Translations under genes and position numbers: made by a program
Part shown: positions 47,993 through 60,200 of the stretch, one piece after another
How positions within the stretch are numbered: the first letter of the stretch is position 1
Layout of the letters: every line of letters begins with the position of its first letter
Origin: Pogostemon cablin
Taxonomy: Eukaryota > Streptophyta > Magnoliopsida > Lamiales > Lamiaceae
Length of the DNA stretch: 64,000 nt
Direction of reading: 5' to 3'
Assembly (NCBI GenBank): GCA_023678885.1
Contig: CM042966.1
Span: 24,132,028-24,196,027, forward strand
The notes under the pieces: generated by a model
Databases searched by the model: none
Told to the model about the DNA's origin: nothing
What the model saw: only the letters and a program-made list of their open reading frames with translations

Positions 47993-48590
47993 TAGGGGTG
48001 TAAACGGGTAGGGTATGGTACGGGTACGCCAAATCCATACCCTACCCTAATCTATTTTCTTCACCCATACCCTACCCTATTACCCTCAATTGTATCATCT
48101 GGTAGGGTACGGGTATTATCCATCGGATAATGAATAATCCGCGGGTAAACGAATATCCACCTATTTTAAAATGGCCACCCTAATTGTCTTCACTATTCTC
48201 ATTTATCCCTATGATGCCGATACTTCTCTTTATCTTATTCGCCTCAAATAAATACAAATGCCCAACATATAAATAAATCATCACTCTCAACCACGCAAGA
48301 ATCATGAATCAAACTACAAAATAAGGATTCAAGTTATACTAATAGCATTAAAAACCCAAGTAGCACAATAAAAACTCATCAAACTAATCAAGCAATGTTT
48401 ATAAAATCAACTTCAACTGTTGCATGACTTCAAGTTTACACAGATTTGATAACTTCAAATGTAACAAATCTTCATAGTTCCATAATCACAAATTTAATTG
48501 ACAACAAATTCATCCTACAAAAAATACATGTATAAATATTAAAGGACATATTTTAATAAAAGAAATATCGATAAATATAAAGAAATAAAG

Positions 48591-48679
<89 letters not shown>

Positions 48680-48870
48680 TATTCGGGTAAACGGGTAGGG
48701 TAGACGGATATTTTATAAAAATCATACCCTACCCTTACCCTTACCCTTAACATTTTAAATGGTTACGGGTAGTACCCTACCCGATACCCGATTATACTCT
48801 ACCCTACCCTTACCCGATCGGGTATTACCCGCGCGGGTACTCGAACCCGCAGATAAAATTGACACCCCTA
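47993..48870. mobile_element. hAT-type non-autonomous element (878 bp)
   Basis: Starts TAGGGGTGTAAAC and ends GACACCCCTA. The flanks are ACGATGAG (47985-47992) and ACGAGGAG (48871-48878), an 8-bp duplication with one change, as hAT elements make. Both subterminal parts are rich in CGGGTA and ACCCTACCC words, giving a long imperfect hairpin with (TA)n near the middle. No transposase. Confidence 0.85.
48594..48677. repeat. (TA)n microsatellite
   Basis: About 84 bp, inside the hAT-type element. Confidence 0.95.
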
Positions 48871-49005
48871 ACGAGGAGCAAGAGAGTATTCACTAAAAAA
48901 TATGGAGGAGATGCTCACAATGTGGTTCAACTTCCAATTTTCTGGAACTCCACGTGCTTACAATCCTTGGGAGCTATATCAGCCACCTCCACCTCCGGAG
49001 CCATG

Positions 49006-49823
49006 AAGGGAGTTATTTTAGTGCTAGTCACTTCTATTAGTTTATTTGATTCATGATAGACATTTGGATTTCGATTGTTGGATTGGATTGTACTTTAATT
49101 ATTTTGTACTTCGGGAGGTTTACTTTGGGATTTATTTTCGTTTTATGCGACTACCATTTCGTTATTATTTTGGTATTTTAGTTTTTTTTATAGCTTGGAT
49201 GTGAGTGGGATGTTGATCTTACTTGTTATAGATGTTGAGAGAATGTGCTTTAATTTCTTATGGTGGATGATTTTGGTCATGCATGTTATATGTTTTTGTA
49301 ATGTTTATAGTTTGGTGAGTCTTTGCTTATATGTTGCGTTTGCATTTTTTTTATTCTTGTTTAGGTTGGTTTGGTGGTTTGTTTTGGGAAGGTGTTAAAA
49401 TGTTTTTGAATATGAACTATGATGCATTATTTTTTATAAGTGATGGCAAGCATGTTAAGGATTTCTACGAATTGAAATTGTAACATGGTTTAAATAATTT
49501 GTTCAATTTTGAGAAGTATGAAGGTATAATAGGGTCCTTTTTGGTTCAAGCAAAAGCTTGTAAGAGTTGAGCCTCAACCGTGCCTCCACGGCTAATTCTT
49601 GATGAGAGAACCGGTTGAACTTAGACAAACTACAACTTGCTCATGGACTATAGGAACGAAGCCCGAATGGTTGAAAGTTGTGACATGATCTTAGGCCATC
49701 CTTATCGTTTGAAGTCATAGCCATAAATTTTCTTACCCGAACATTATCCTTAGTAAACCAAGTTGAGCTTATAAGCTTATTCTTTGTGATTTTTGCATAT
49801 TACAAGACTTGAATACCCACTTA

Positions 49824-49904
<81 letters not shown>

Positions 49905-50630
49905 CTTTGTGTGGGTGATTGAGGAGATGATGATTGATAAGGATTGATGTGAGAAATGTGCAAGAAGAAGAAGGAAATGGTGAATTAAGAAAAAGGATGA
50001 AAAGAGCTCAAACAAAATGCATATGCACCTTCAACAAAAAGGAAAATGAGCAAAATTAAAAAATATATATGCTCAATGAAATTAAAAGTCAAGAAGAGGA
50101 ACCATGTAATCTAAAGAAGCTCAATAGATCCATTGTATGATGATGTGTAGTGTTTATGAATGTTTGAAAAATGAGGAAGAAAGAAAGTGAAGATGTTGAG
50201 AAAAGAATCATCTCTTCAATTATCTACACATGCATAGTCACTTTTATCCAAATTTTCCTACCCTACCAAAGAACCTAATATTACATCCAATGATAAAGAC
50301 CTTTTTGATCATTTCTTGAGACTAGGATGGCTTGTGAACATAGTACATGAGCAAGCCTATGGCGAGTCGTTCTAACCGGTTGGCGAGTGTTGTTTAACCA
50401 TATTTCATAGAATGTTGAGTGAAGTTGATATCCTATGAGAGGCTTGGACCGGAAGTAATTTGATTACCCTTTTATCTTCTTGAGATTGAACTTGTTATTT
50501 CTTCATGTTATAAGTTTAATGTGGTAGGAGTACTTAATGTGATTTTGTTGTCCTTGTTAACTGTGATGTGTTGTTGTTTATGTTCGGTAGTTCTTTTCCA
50601 GGGTGAAAATATCTCCTCTTGTTATCATTT
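49006..50630 (+). other. 3' untranslated region of A
   Basis: Non-coding spacer, related to 35400-36600 of element C (for example GTTGAGCCTCAAC-like and CCTACCCTACCAAAGA phrases). Confidence 0.6.
49826..49900. repeat. (TA)n microsatellite
   Basis: About 75 bp in the 3' spacer of A. The related spacer of C has only a short TATATA at the matching place (about 35900). Confidence 0.95.
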
Positions 50631-50633
50631 TTC

Positions 50634-50671
50634 GTTGTTCGAGGACGAACAACACTTTAAGTTTGGGGGGT
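50634..50671 (+). promoter_or_regulatory. Stem-loop and polypurine tract of A
   Basis: GTTGTTCG (50634-50641) pairs perfectly with CGAACAAC (50646-50653) around AGGA. TTTAAGTTTGGGGGGT follows and touches the 3' LTR at 50672. Confidence 0.85.
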
Positions 50672-52338
50672 TGATCATCGTTGTTTTCACCTAGATTTTA
50701 GTGTCTTTATTTGTGGATTTTCGGATATTTTATCCGTATTTGTATAACTTTTGGTGGAGTCTCATGTTAATTAGGAGAAGTATGATATAGATTGATAAAG
50801 GTGTGGAAATAAGCTTAAATGTATGTAAAACAGGTCAAAAATAGAGCAAAATGAAGTCGGGAGCTAAAACAAAGAAGGAAAACAGGGCACACATGTACAC
50901 ACCCCGTATTCTGCGCACGAGTCGTGCTCGTGCACGAACACGAGCCGTGTACAGAACACGGGTTTGTAAGCTGGGGCCGTGCTCCAGCATCTGAAACACC
51001 TACTCTCCCATGCCAAGGTCGTGTGCTGCTACACGAGCCGTGTCCTGTCAACACGCAGAACACGCCGAATTGTGTGTGCACAGCATGAGACGTGTGCTGC
51101 TACACAAGCCGTGTAGGTGCCGAATCCAAAATAAATTGTGCACATATTTTAGAAGCTTCCAAGGGGTACAAATACCCATTTTGAGCACAATTTACGAGAG
51201 AGACCCCTTTGAGAGCAGTTACAAAGATCAAACAAACACTTCCACACCATTTCTTCACACACACTCTCTCCTACATCCACAATTCACCAAATTCATCCAT
51301 TTTTACTACTTTAAATCCATAATTCACTCGATATATCCTTCATCCATACCATCCTTAGAGAGATTTGAGGCTTATATGCTTGGAATGTTATTGGAGGAAG
51401 GAGATCAACCCTCATCTACAAGGGAAGAGATTCAACTTTCATTTTGTATTTCCTTTTATTTGAAGTTAGCAATGGAATTTTATGAACTTTGTAAGGTTTG
51501 TAAGATGATTATTGTTGGCTAGACCTCTTATGAGGCTAGCCACATGATGAATTGAGGTTAATCTAGATTTGTGGAATTTTTAGTAATTAATTGAATTGAT
51601 GATGTATTTCTTCTTATAAATTGTGATTCATGTTTCATTTTATTAATTGTATGATTGATTCCTATACACATGGTATTAGGATGGCCATTCTGATATTATA
51701 TGTTAGGGGTGAATTGAATCAATTAGTGAAATGAACATGCATGTTAGTGTGAGGAGAGGTAATTAGTCATACCCTTCTAATACTTGGAACACTTGCAAGA
51801 GGACATTTAGGAAATTGAATAAGAAGAACAAAACTTAGAATCATAGTACCTTCATGGGAATTGATAATAAGAACAATCTAAGGGGATTTAATCTTGTAAA
51901 AGGGATGAGAACTAGTCACTTTGGTCATAGGGATTAGGGGTACAATAGTGATTGCTTCTAGACCATTGTCAATGAATTTTGCTACTAAAATCTTTCATGT
52001 CTAGGTTGCTTCCTTGATTTTAATTGTGGTTAGCCTTGCATTCTTTCTAAAATTGATTTTATCCATTTCATTTCATCTTATCACATCATTATTACTTGAC
52101 AATAATAGTTGTTACTTGCTTTTCTAGTTAAGTGCTTAGTATAATTGTTAGACTAAAACTCAAACCCAAATTCTATCACTTTTATAAAGCATGATTGAGG
52201 ACAAATCCGGATACACCTTGATTTTACTTTTCCCTTGGGACGATATCTTATAAATATTGTACTTGGTACTACGGTTTACAACAACGATAGAGTACACATA
52301 CTCTTTATCATTTTAACCTAGAAATGAGGCTAAGTTCA
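50672..52338 (+). repeat. 3' LTR of A
   Basis: 1,667 bp, uninterrupted. Palindromic island at about 50885-51120, then the TATA-type site GGGGTACAAATACC (51163-51176). 51567-52320 is the part missing from the 5' LTR. Confidence 0.9.
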
Positions 52339-54184
52339 ATTGTGGGGTGATAGTATGCATGCATATTGAAAGCTTTATGAAAGGAGAAGGTGTGAAAATG
52401 GGGACACTTTCTAAATCGGATGTTGTAGACTATCGAGCAAAGATGATTGATTGCTTCATTGACCTAGTAGAAAATGACGTCTTTTAGTTTGCTTGAAAAC
52501 GTCTATGACATGTTTTTTGGCACACACTTTCATACGTTGGATTCTATTATGAAATTGCTTATGGTTGTTATGTCAGATTCTAATTGTGCAAACTAGGTTA
52601 CCTGCTCCTACTTTTATGTTGGCAGATGTGGAATTGTAGTGATTAGGTGTTAGCAGATGTGGAATTGTAGTGAAAGTTTTTTGGGCGTCCTTGAATGGTG
52701 AATGAAAGTTGATCAAGTTTATTGTTTTAATGGGATTTATTTTCTGTCGATGTTGTCTGATCTGAAGAAATAATGTAGTATATAAAGTGATATTTAATGT
52801 CTAAATATTGATGTTTTATACTAAAATTCTAACAAATCATATGTAAATGTAGGGAGTTGGACAACAACAGATCTAAGCCAAGATAAAAACCTTCTATTCC
52901 ATTTTCTATCACACAAATTATCAGTTTCTTACTTGATTAAAATGGGCTAGCAAATAAATCTAAGAAATAGTCACACATAATTGAAGCAAAAGGTCAACAA
53001 TATAACAGAATGGGAGAAGAAAGAGGGAGAGAGAGAGAGAGAGAGAGGGAGAGAGAGCAATGTATATTTTTAACATGGCTTTGTTGCTTTGGAATATAAT
53101 CAATGTAATTTTGTCGAAAATAATAGAGCATTCCATATACATAATTGGAATATTTAATTGGACAAAACAACTTTTTAAATGGCTTCAATACTTATTACTA
53201 ATAGTGTATTGATAATATAAATAAGACAGAGGTAATAGAAGTGGAAACAGTAGGGAAAGAACACTCAGAATCAGGAAAATCTCTAAGTCTAAACTAAACT
53301 AAAAGTAACAACAGATCTCCCTTCATACAAAGATTCTAAAAAATATAAAATGCCTCATGAAATTGAGTGGGACTTTAAGAGCATCAGCATATTTAGTGTT
53401 CACTATACTCAATAAGTACAAGGTAAATTTGAAAGCATAATATTCCTAAAGAATGAACCTAAACAAAATGAAGTGTTCAAAAATAAAGTGCAACAAAATC
53501 AGCAAGTTGTAATCGTTGATTGCAACAACATGATACACCTGATGGAATGAACTTAGCAACATTAACCAACTTCTGCGGGAAAGCATTTGCATATTTTTTC
53601 TGCATAACAAGTAAACATCAGTATATGAATATTGAAAATCTTATCTTAAACATCAAATAAAGCTATCGCAATCCAACTACACATCACAAAATCAAACCCA
53701 TTTCAAGAAACCAAACACACCCATCCCTTCAGAGTATATACATCAATAATCCAATTCTCAAATCAACAACAGAATAGAAACACAATCCAAAATAATGAAC
53801 TAAACACTACATCAATAAGATCATCGGAGAGAGAGGGGGAGAAAAAGTGGTGGGATGTGAGAGAAGTCAAAGTGAAAATAAAAACTCGTACCTTGCTAGC
53901 ATAACATCTTCAACTTGTTTTTTTTTCTCTTACAAAACTCCCTATATGATAGAATTCTACTCTTCTTTGGACAACCAGGTGGTCATTTCAGTAATGGTGG
54001 AAGAATGAGAGTATTAAAGTTTGATTTGACTTCAAGGCGATATGTTTCATGAATTGGATGTATGTCGTGCATGTAAGACTCCCGATATTTTTTAACAAAA
54101 ATTAATCACTGACATAATTTTTAAAAAATTATAGAACACACGAATCATAGCTACATCATGTGGATAAGGGAAATCAGAAATCTA
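52339..54184. other. Right flank of A
   Basis: 52390-52486 on the + strand is open (GTLSKSDVVDYRAKMIDCF) and may be a broken coding fragment of unknown kind. (GA)n occurs at 53029-53058. A GGAGAGAGAGGGGGAG stretch lies at 53825. No gene model could be supported. Confidence 0.35.
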
Positions 54185-55640
54185 TCACGGTTCATAAGGG
54201 CATGTCCTATGTTTTAAGTTGACACAAACTGAAGGTTGAGATGCTACCTCATAGTCGCCAGCAGTGCATAAAAGAACATTCCATAAATGACCAAAGTCTA
54301 TCAAATCTTGCCATGCTACCTCTTTTGTAGAGCACAATAGTCCAGACCACTTGGAACTTTCGATCCTCCTTGCAACAAACCATGAATTGATACCTATGTC
54401 GTTGATCAAATGAGTTATGTAAATAAGATACAAAGCATAAAAAAAATACAAAGACTATGAGTTTAGTGAAATTGCTTTATGATACGTTTAGAAATAGAGT
54501 CTAACATATGAATTATTGGTATGGCTATAGCATTATTGATCCATTTATTGAACGATTATATGGCATTAGAAGTCATTTCAACATATCTAGTAATTTTAGG
54601 AGAAAAGGAAACTGCCCACTTCTCATATGGTAAATTTGTCAACCATTCTTTAGTTCTTTTCCCTCATTCTTGTTTGAATTTTGCAAGTTTCTCATCAAAC
54701 AAATGCTCTGTCAAAGCATATGCACATGCCTTGAAAAGAACACCCGTATTACATCGATTTGAGCTGCTCCAGGCCTTAGAAAATCAGCCTTTCAAGTTTG
54801 TTAACATATGAAACATAAAAAAAAATGCAAGGGCTGGTCAAAAATCAAGGGCTGGTCAAAAATCAAAGAAAATGCAGACATTAAGCCTACATTACGATCA
54901 TAAATTTAGAAGATTGGGTCATCATGCATTACATTATCTCATATTTTTCTTAAAAAACCATTCCAAAATTTCTGTATTATCGGCTGAGACAACTGCAATT
55001 GCTACTGGGAAAAACCCTATAATTTTCAAATTTATAAAAACATGTAAGTCAAAATATAAATGTTTATTGCACAAATATATAAAATTCTACTATAATGAAT
55101 AATGTTACCATTGTCACCATTCTTTGTAGTGGCAGCAAGTAGAGTTCCATTAGATCAACCTTTCATGAGCGTTCCATTAATAAAGAGCATTAGCCAGCAA
55201 CTCTTAAAGCCATCTACACAAGCCTTGAAAGCAACAAACAATCGTTTAAAATGATGAGACATATGATTCATCTATAGTGCATGCTTTCAGGATTTATAGC
55301 GGACACATCAGAACAATACCAGAATCCCAAATTTGATCCATTGCTTTTTTTGTAGCATGCTAAGCTTTCCAGTATCAAATTTTAATTCCATAACTATGTT
55401 GAAAATCATGTTTCACATTGCTCCCTCGGACCCTCCAATGTTTGGTTTATCTCTAACGTTTTCTAACATCAGATTTCCAATCATGTTGGGGCACAAACGT
55501 TTGGTTATGCTATCTCCCAACACCCCATCACATCAATGTACCAAATTGATAGCATACACTTGAAATTGTGATGATACAGAACAACGTTTTGTTTTGATAA
55601 CCACTCACACCCATGCGTCGTTGACCTATTGCAAATTGCA
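54185..55640 (-). pseudogene. Mutator-like (MULE) transposase pseudogene
   Basis: On the - strand, in order: CPNMIGNLMLENVRDKPN (MuDR-type DNA-binding region), FKRLFVAFKACVDGFKSCW, FINGTLMKG and SNGTLLAATTKNGDN (start of the DDE core), EWLTNLPYEKWAVSF and RYVEMTSNAI with NKWINNAIAIP (end of the core), and YEVASQPSVCVNLKHRTCP (SWIM zinc-finger start). This is the usual order in plant MULE transposases. Many stops and frameshifts break it, and the SWIM CxH part is lost at 54185. It would have cut and joined the ends of a Mutator-type transposon; its terminal inverted repeats were not found. Confidence 0.75.
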
Positions 55641-56017
55641 TGAACATATTTTGCATCATTCCTCTTATATTAAAAAAAAAGTCATTCTGTGTAGCATACT
55701 TTGTAAGTTGATCCCTAACATTGAGAATAATATAATGATTCATATATGATGAGCCCCTCTATTCAATCAACTTAAAAAAATCCAAATTAAAATTCACCCG
55801 AATTGAAACAACTTGGGTAATGTATAAGCTACCAACGAATTATAATTATCGATAATGCAAAGCTATTTGATGGAAAATTAATTATACGTATGATCGATTT
55901 CTACAAATTGTGGTTGATTGCTTCCCATGATCAATAGTAATTCATATATTATTTTTGGGCAACTTCAACAAAGAACAATTTATCAATCTAATTGAGAAGT
56001 TTAGATAATTTTCCAGC

Positions 56018-56105
56018 TCGAAGAGTATGAAATCAGATTGAGTAGAGAATGAATCCAACTCGTAGAGTATGAAATAAGAAATCAACTCGCAGAGTATGAA
56101 CGTAA
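56018..56105 (+). repeat. Short tandem repeat with AGAGTATGAAAT core
   Basis: Three copies of a CTCGNAGAGTATGAA motif within 90 bp. Confidence 0.7.
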
Positions 56106-56601
56106 GATATGAAAATTGAAATTTGATTTGTTTCATTAAGGGCAATTTGGTCTCCTTAATGCCAATTTGTGTAGTGGAGAGTAATTCTTGTTTTTTTCCT
56201 TGTCACTACAAGAAAGATGGCCTATAATGACAGGAAATCCTTTCACTAAATGTTTAAATACTCTCATTAAAGACTTATAATGACAGGAATATTCCTGTCA
56301 TGATCCTGTCATAATAGCATCTCTAGATAAAGGTTATTAATGATGGGAACACATCTTCTCATTATTGCCATAACCTCTTTAATGATAGGATTTTCCTCTC
56401 ATTAAATATCATCAACCATATCATAAACCCTGTCATTATAAGTATTATTTGCCTCTCATTATATGTTCCATCATTATACATTTAGTTTCCATTAATTATA
56501 AATAAATATTAAAATAATGACAAATAATTTTCAGACAAATTACTTTGAATATAAATTTAATCAATAAATTATACTCAATTCAATTACATTTGTATTGCAC
56601 A

Positions 56602-56745
56602 TCAGTGATGTGTAAAAAAAACAACTTGTTTATGTGCACATTCTATTAAGTCTCTATAAAGAGTACAAAAAGGATTTAAGCAATATCTACAATAGTCATT
56701 ACATAATCTTTCAAAGTTCACTTGCTTGACATTTTTTTGGATCAC
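56602..56745 (-). CDS. Candidate terminal exon in E, Cys-rich
   Basis: After the acceptor-like TTCACTTGTAG, 47 codons are open to a TGA, including RLCNDYCRYCLNPFCTLYRD. The regular Cys spacing is unlike the AT-driven chance frames nearby, but the length is near what chance allows. Unknown function; possibly the end of a gene carried by E. Confidence 0.25.
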   Translation of the reverse strand: MIQKNVKQVNFERLCNDYCRYCLNPFCTLYRDLIECAHKQVVFFTHH

Positions 56746-56749
56746 CTAC

Positions 56750-58431
56750 AAGTGAATTTTAAGAACATGTTAGTAAGAAAAATAAAAACAAAATTTTCTT
56801 TAAGAGTAATATTTTCATAAACTCTACTAAGAATATATATCTTCAACAAGTCTTCATAATATAGTAAAAGAACCTGACATTCTCATATTCAACAAGTCTT
56901 CACAAGGCTTTCCAAATTAAGAAGAAACTGACATTCACATAAAACAACTTGGATAAAATAAAATCTCTCTCAGCAATTTCTATAGTTGTCAAACGCTAAT
57001 CAATGAGATAAATCAGCCAATAATTTTAAGGTTCAAGGTCAACTCAAGAAATTAAAAAACAAAACAGTAAGCTAACGGGATTCAAAGATTCAACCACACA
57101 AAAGGAGGATAAAAATTACCAGTTATTTGATTCAAAAACTGAATTCCACATTAAAACATAATATAATCAAATCAAACAACAAAAGTCATAATTGATAAGC
57201 ACTCTTTAATCAAAAAGTCAATAACATTATCCCAAAACCAGAGTCAACTAATTGGTCAAAAAGGAGATAACATTGCTTTCACAAAGACCTGAATATTGCA
57301 AAGAACCTGCATATAGATACATTGAGTGAAGATCAATTATAGATTGTCCGATTGGTGCAGCAACATTATAAGTTCAAGCACAAATCCTCAATAATTGAAA
57401 GTGAAGTTGATCTACATCTTAAGAAAATCATGTCATGGCTGCTACACACATACGATTTAGACTATAATAACTTCTACTAAAAATATCAATAGGCAGAAAA
57501 ACAATAGTTGGGTGAAATCAAGAACAAGAAGCCAACTAAAATCAAGCACAAGATCATCTAGAGTACACTAACCATCTACTAAAACACAATACACTGATAA
57601 AGCAACATATCACACACATTAAACACTGAGGAGAATTTTAATCGGCAATATAACTAGGAATTTAAGGTTTTTAGGTAAAATCTAATAGATACTTTCAGTA
57701 TAGAAATAAGTATAATATTCTTACATTCAGCCACAACTGGAACACAATAAGAACAAATGATGCGTAATTATATACTAAACAACTAATAGTACACTTGTTG
57801 AAATTTTATACCATATGTAAGCTAAGAAACTAGAACCAGAAACATGTTTAGAATTCTCCTCACTGAACTCAACTGTGTAGTAATGTAGTATAATCAATAA
57901 AATAATGGAAACTAAGAGAGTGAATGGTTAGAGTTTGGGAAATAGAGAAAACAACGAATGATCACTGATTGAGAACTGTATGTATTTTGTTGGGAACTTG
58001 GACGGAAGATCTGTCCATGTTTTCTCTACAAGTTTCCAAAATGTTGCAAAATTTCATTACATACCAATGAAAGTATTACAAGAGATTAACCTAATTAATC
58101 AAATAGCAAGCTAATCAATTCACATAAAAAAGGAAAGAAAATCAATTTGTAAAAACATCTAAGAAGAACCCGCCATATCCATGATTCCATAAAAGTTTGA
58201 TGAGAGTTTTAAACAAGTTTTTTTTAACTATTTTGCAAGTGAAGCCTAGTCTATTGTACAAGGCAAAGAAAATAATTAGCTTTGCCTTTCATCGACTAAA
58301 TCTTAATTGTGTTACCTATTCCACAGCTTGCAATGCGTTAAATTTTAGAGGGATGGAAGTCCTATTTGGATCATAACCAATGAAAGTAAGAAAGAAGAAC
58401 GGAAAAACAAAGAGAATGAAGTGATAGAAGA
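56750..58431. other. Interior of E, no gene seen
   Basis: AT-rich, with many A-rich stretches. It could be introns of a carried gene read on the - strand, but no exon pair could be supported. Confidence 0.4.
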
Positions 58432-58760
58432 CACTAAAAAAACTGTTTTTTACCACTATAATATTCCGTTAGTAAAACTCTTAATTCCATTGTTAAATTG
58501 GTTTACTAACGGATTATCAATAGAATCCATTGGTAAATTTTCATTGGTAAAGTGATGGTTGGTAAATTTTAGCAACGAAAAATCAATTCCCTTGGTAAAT
58601 AATTTCATTGGTAATCCGTTGCTAAAAATTCCGTTGGTAATTTATATAATGATTCCCTTGGTATTCTCTATTTTACCAATGGAATTCAATACGTTGGTAA
58701 TTACCAACGGATTGAATTCCGTTGATAAATTCCGTTGTAAAAAAATACTTTTTTGTAGTG
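58432..58760. mobile_element. CACTA-type MITE (329 bp)
   Basis: Starts CACTAAAAAAACTG and ends CTTTTTTGTAGTG, with AGA on both sides (58429-58431 and 58761-58763). The inside consists of TTCCGTTGGTAATT variants, clearly the same family as 5532-5874. Confidence 0.88.
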
Positions 58761-58850
58761 AGATAGAAGGCTAACATACCACACTAAGAACTTCATTATG
58801 ATTCCCTCCAGCAACCACAAATATCAAAATGAATATCCCGATATGAATAT

Positions 58851-60200
58851 TGTTGGATTGTATACTAAAAGTCTAGCATTTTGTATGGACAATGTTATAA
58901 CAATTTATTTGAAATGAGAATCATATGATCAAATGATTATATCTTATAATTTATTTATATGTCTGATGTAATAGTCCACTTACTTTATTACTTTATTTAT
59001 ATGTCCGATGTAACATGGAAGATCATATTATCGATTTCCTTATAAAGTATAAACAGATGCTCACAATCGAGATAGACGGGGACTCTCTATCGGGATGGTT
59101 GTAGTGTGATTTGGTATTAGTTTGTCTTGACTATAGAATCACATTAGTGCACTTCGTGTGTATTGAGCAGGATCGCTTGAGATCGTTCGATTTACACTGA
59201 CTATATAGGAGAACTTGATATGTTATTATAGATGTTCGTGCTCTTAATCCCTATACAATAACCTCGACACGTAAAGCAGTATGTATTTCTTTGATTCATC
59301 AATGGGTGAGATTTACATGTAATTAAATCAATAAACTCGGTGAGTTGGGAAATAGTGTTATCTCTATGATGTGCTGTTGATTGTAGAAGAAATCCATGTT
59401 CGTTATAGGTTGATGATGTCCTCTTGAGGAGCTCATAAGGATTATCATGTAAACCCTGCAGTTGGATTTATTCCGGCATGATAATGAGGTTGAGTGGTAC
59501 TACTCTCGGATGAAATATTAATTAATGGAGTTGTCAGTAACTTAATTAATTAATGTGTATTGTATATCTTAAACATGGGGAGACTAACAGGCTCATAATA
59601 AGAAGGAGCCCATAAAGTAATTATGGGATTAGAACGGTAGTACAATAATAATATTTTAGTAGTATATATTATTATTATTAGACTTAAGTATAAGCTTTGA
59701 GCTAAGCTTGGATACTTAAGCCCAATGGAAGCTCAACTCTAATTTCTCCTCATGGTCCCTGCTGTAGCCCATATATAAGTCATTTCAATTTTCCGAAAAC
59801 CCTATTCTATTTCCTAACACTGTGAGGAGGGTAAGAGAACAGCAAATTGAGAAGATCTCGAAGATCGTCGCCCACACGACGTCGAGATTGGACTTGGAAA
59901 TACAACAGAAGATCAGAAGGTTGTTTGTTGCTGCTGTTCATCAACTTCCACAATTTTCTAAAATAGTATGGAACTCCAAATTGGACGTGTGATACACCAT
60001 AGGTAAGCCACTAAAGAGAGGATCGTTTTAGCGCGTAGATCACTCAAATCCGAGATCGGATGAGGCTGCCGGCGAGAATTCATCTTTTTAAATATACCCT
60101 GGTGAAAGGTAATACGTTTCTATATTTTCTTACTTCCGCTGATTATAGAATCGTATGGAACCCTAATGATTCACGTTAACCAAACGATCGAACGCCAATA
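58851..60200 (+). mobile_element. Solo LTR S3 (about 1,350 bp)
   Basis: Starts TGTTGGATTG and ends CGCCAATA (CCAACA in relatives). TATA-type CATATATAAGTC at about 59767-59778. It is the reverse complement of S1 and S2. The flanks AATAT and ATTCC do not form a convincing target duplication. Confidence 0.85.

Larger units (their letters stand above)
46575..49005 (+). pseudogene. Athila ORF-1-like extra ORF of A, split by a hAT element
   Basis: After an acceptor-like ATATTGTAG (about 46584) the frame reads ELANLDAQLMEDG, then LRSLFRRAEMEEFFDKRPP, VEFLTTLVV, FQLNNEIRRDIPIPDLNQFM, then LSKGTAIRNPLMRYLEKIIS and KKLYIMFCLYRELRLNMVAF. The IRNP...RYL...L block matches the same part in B. A repetitive QMHGVQLRELRDMQQLHG leads to the hAT insertion at 47993. 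The tail resumes at 48871 and ends PWELYQPPPPPEP at 49005. Stops at 46740 and 47115 and frameshifts near 47330-47620 break it. A 5' exon comparable to B was not proven; an AAG/GTAAAA donor at 45881 is possible. Confidence 0.75.
12842..52338 (+). mobile_element. Element A: Athila-like LTR retrotransposon, heavily nested
   Basis: LTR parts at 12842-13200 plus 26057-26594 (5') and 50672-52338 (3') share sequence. Both start TGATCATCG, and both end in TCA after GGCTAAG. The flanks are ATTAT (12837-12841) and ATTGT (52339-52343), an imperfect 5-bp target duplication. Order: LTR, PBS, gag, protease, RT, RNase H, integrase, long spacer, Athila ORF-1-like extra ORF, polypurine tract, LTR. Element B interrupts the 5' LTR, CACTA element D the gag-pro region, a solo LTR the post-pol spacer, and a hAT element the extra ORF. 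The 5' LTR also lacks ~755 bp present in the 3' LTR, between two copies of AAYCTAGA. All genes carry stops or frameshifts. By eye, LTR pieces differ at about one base in ten, so it is old. Confidence 0.88.

Noticed and set aside
48000..48870. Interstitial telomere repeat
   Set aside because: The ACCCTACCC words are irregular and arranged as inverted subterminal parts of a hAT-type element, not as (TTTAGGG)n.
54521..54811. 96-codon + strand frame
   Set aside because: Antisense shadow of the Mutator-like transposase core, which reads sensibly on the - strand.
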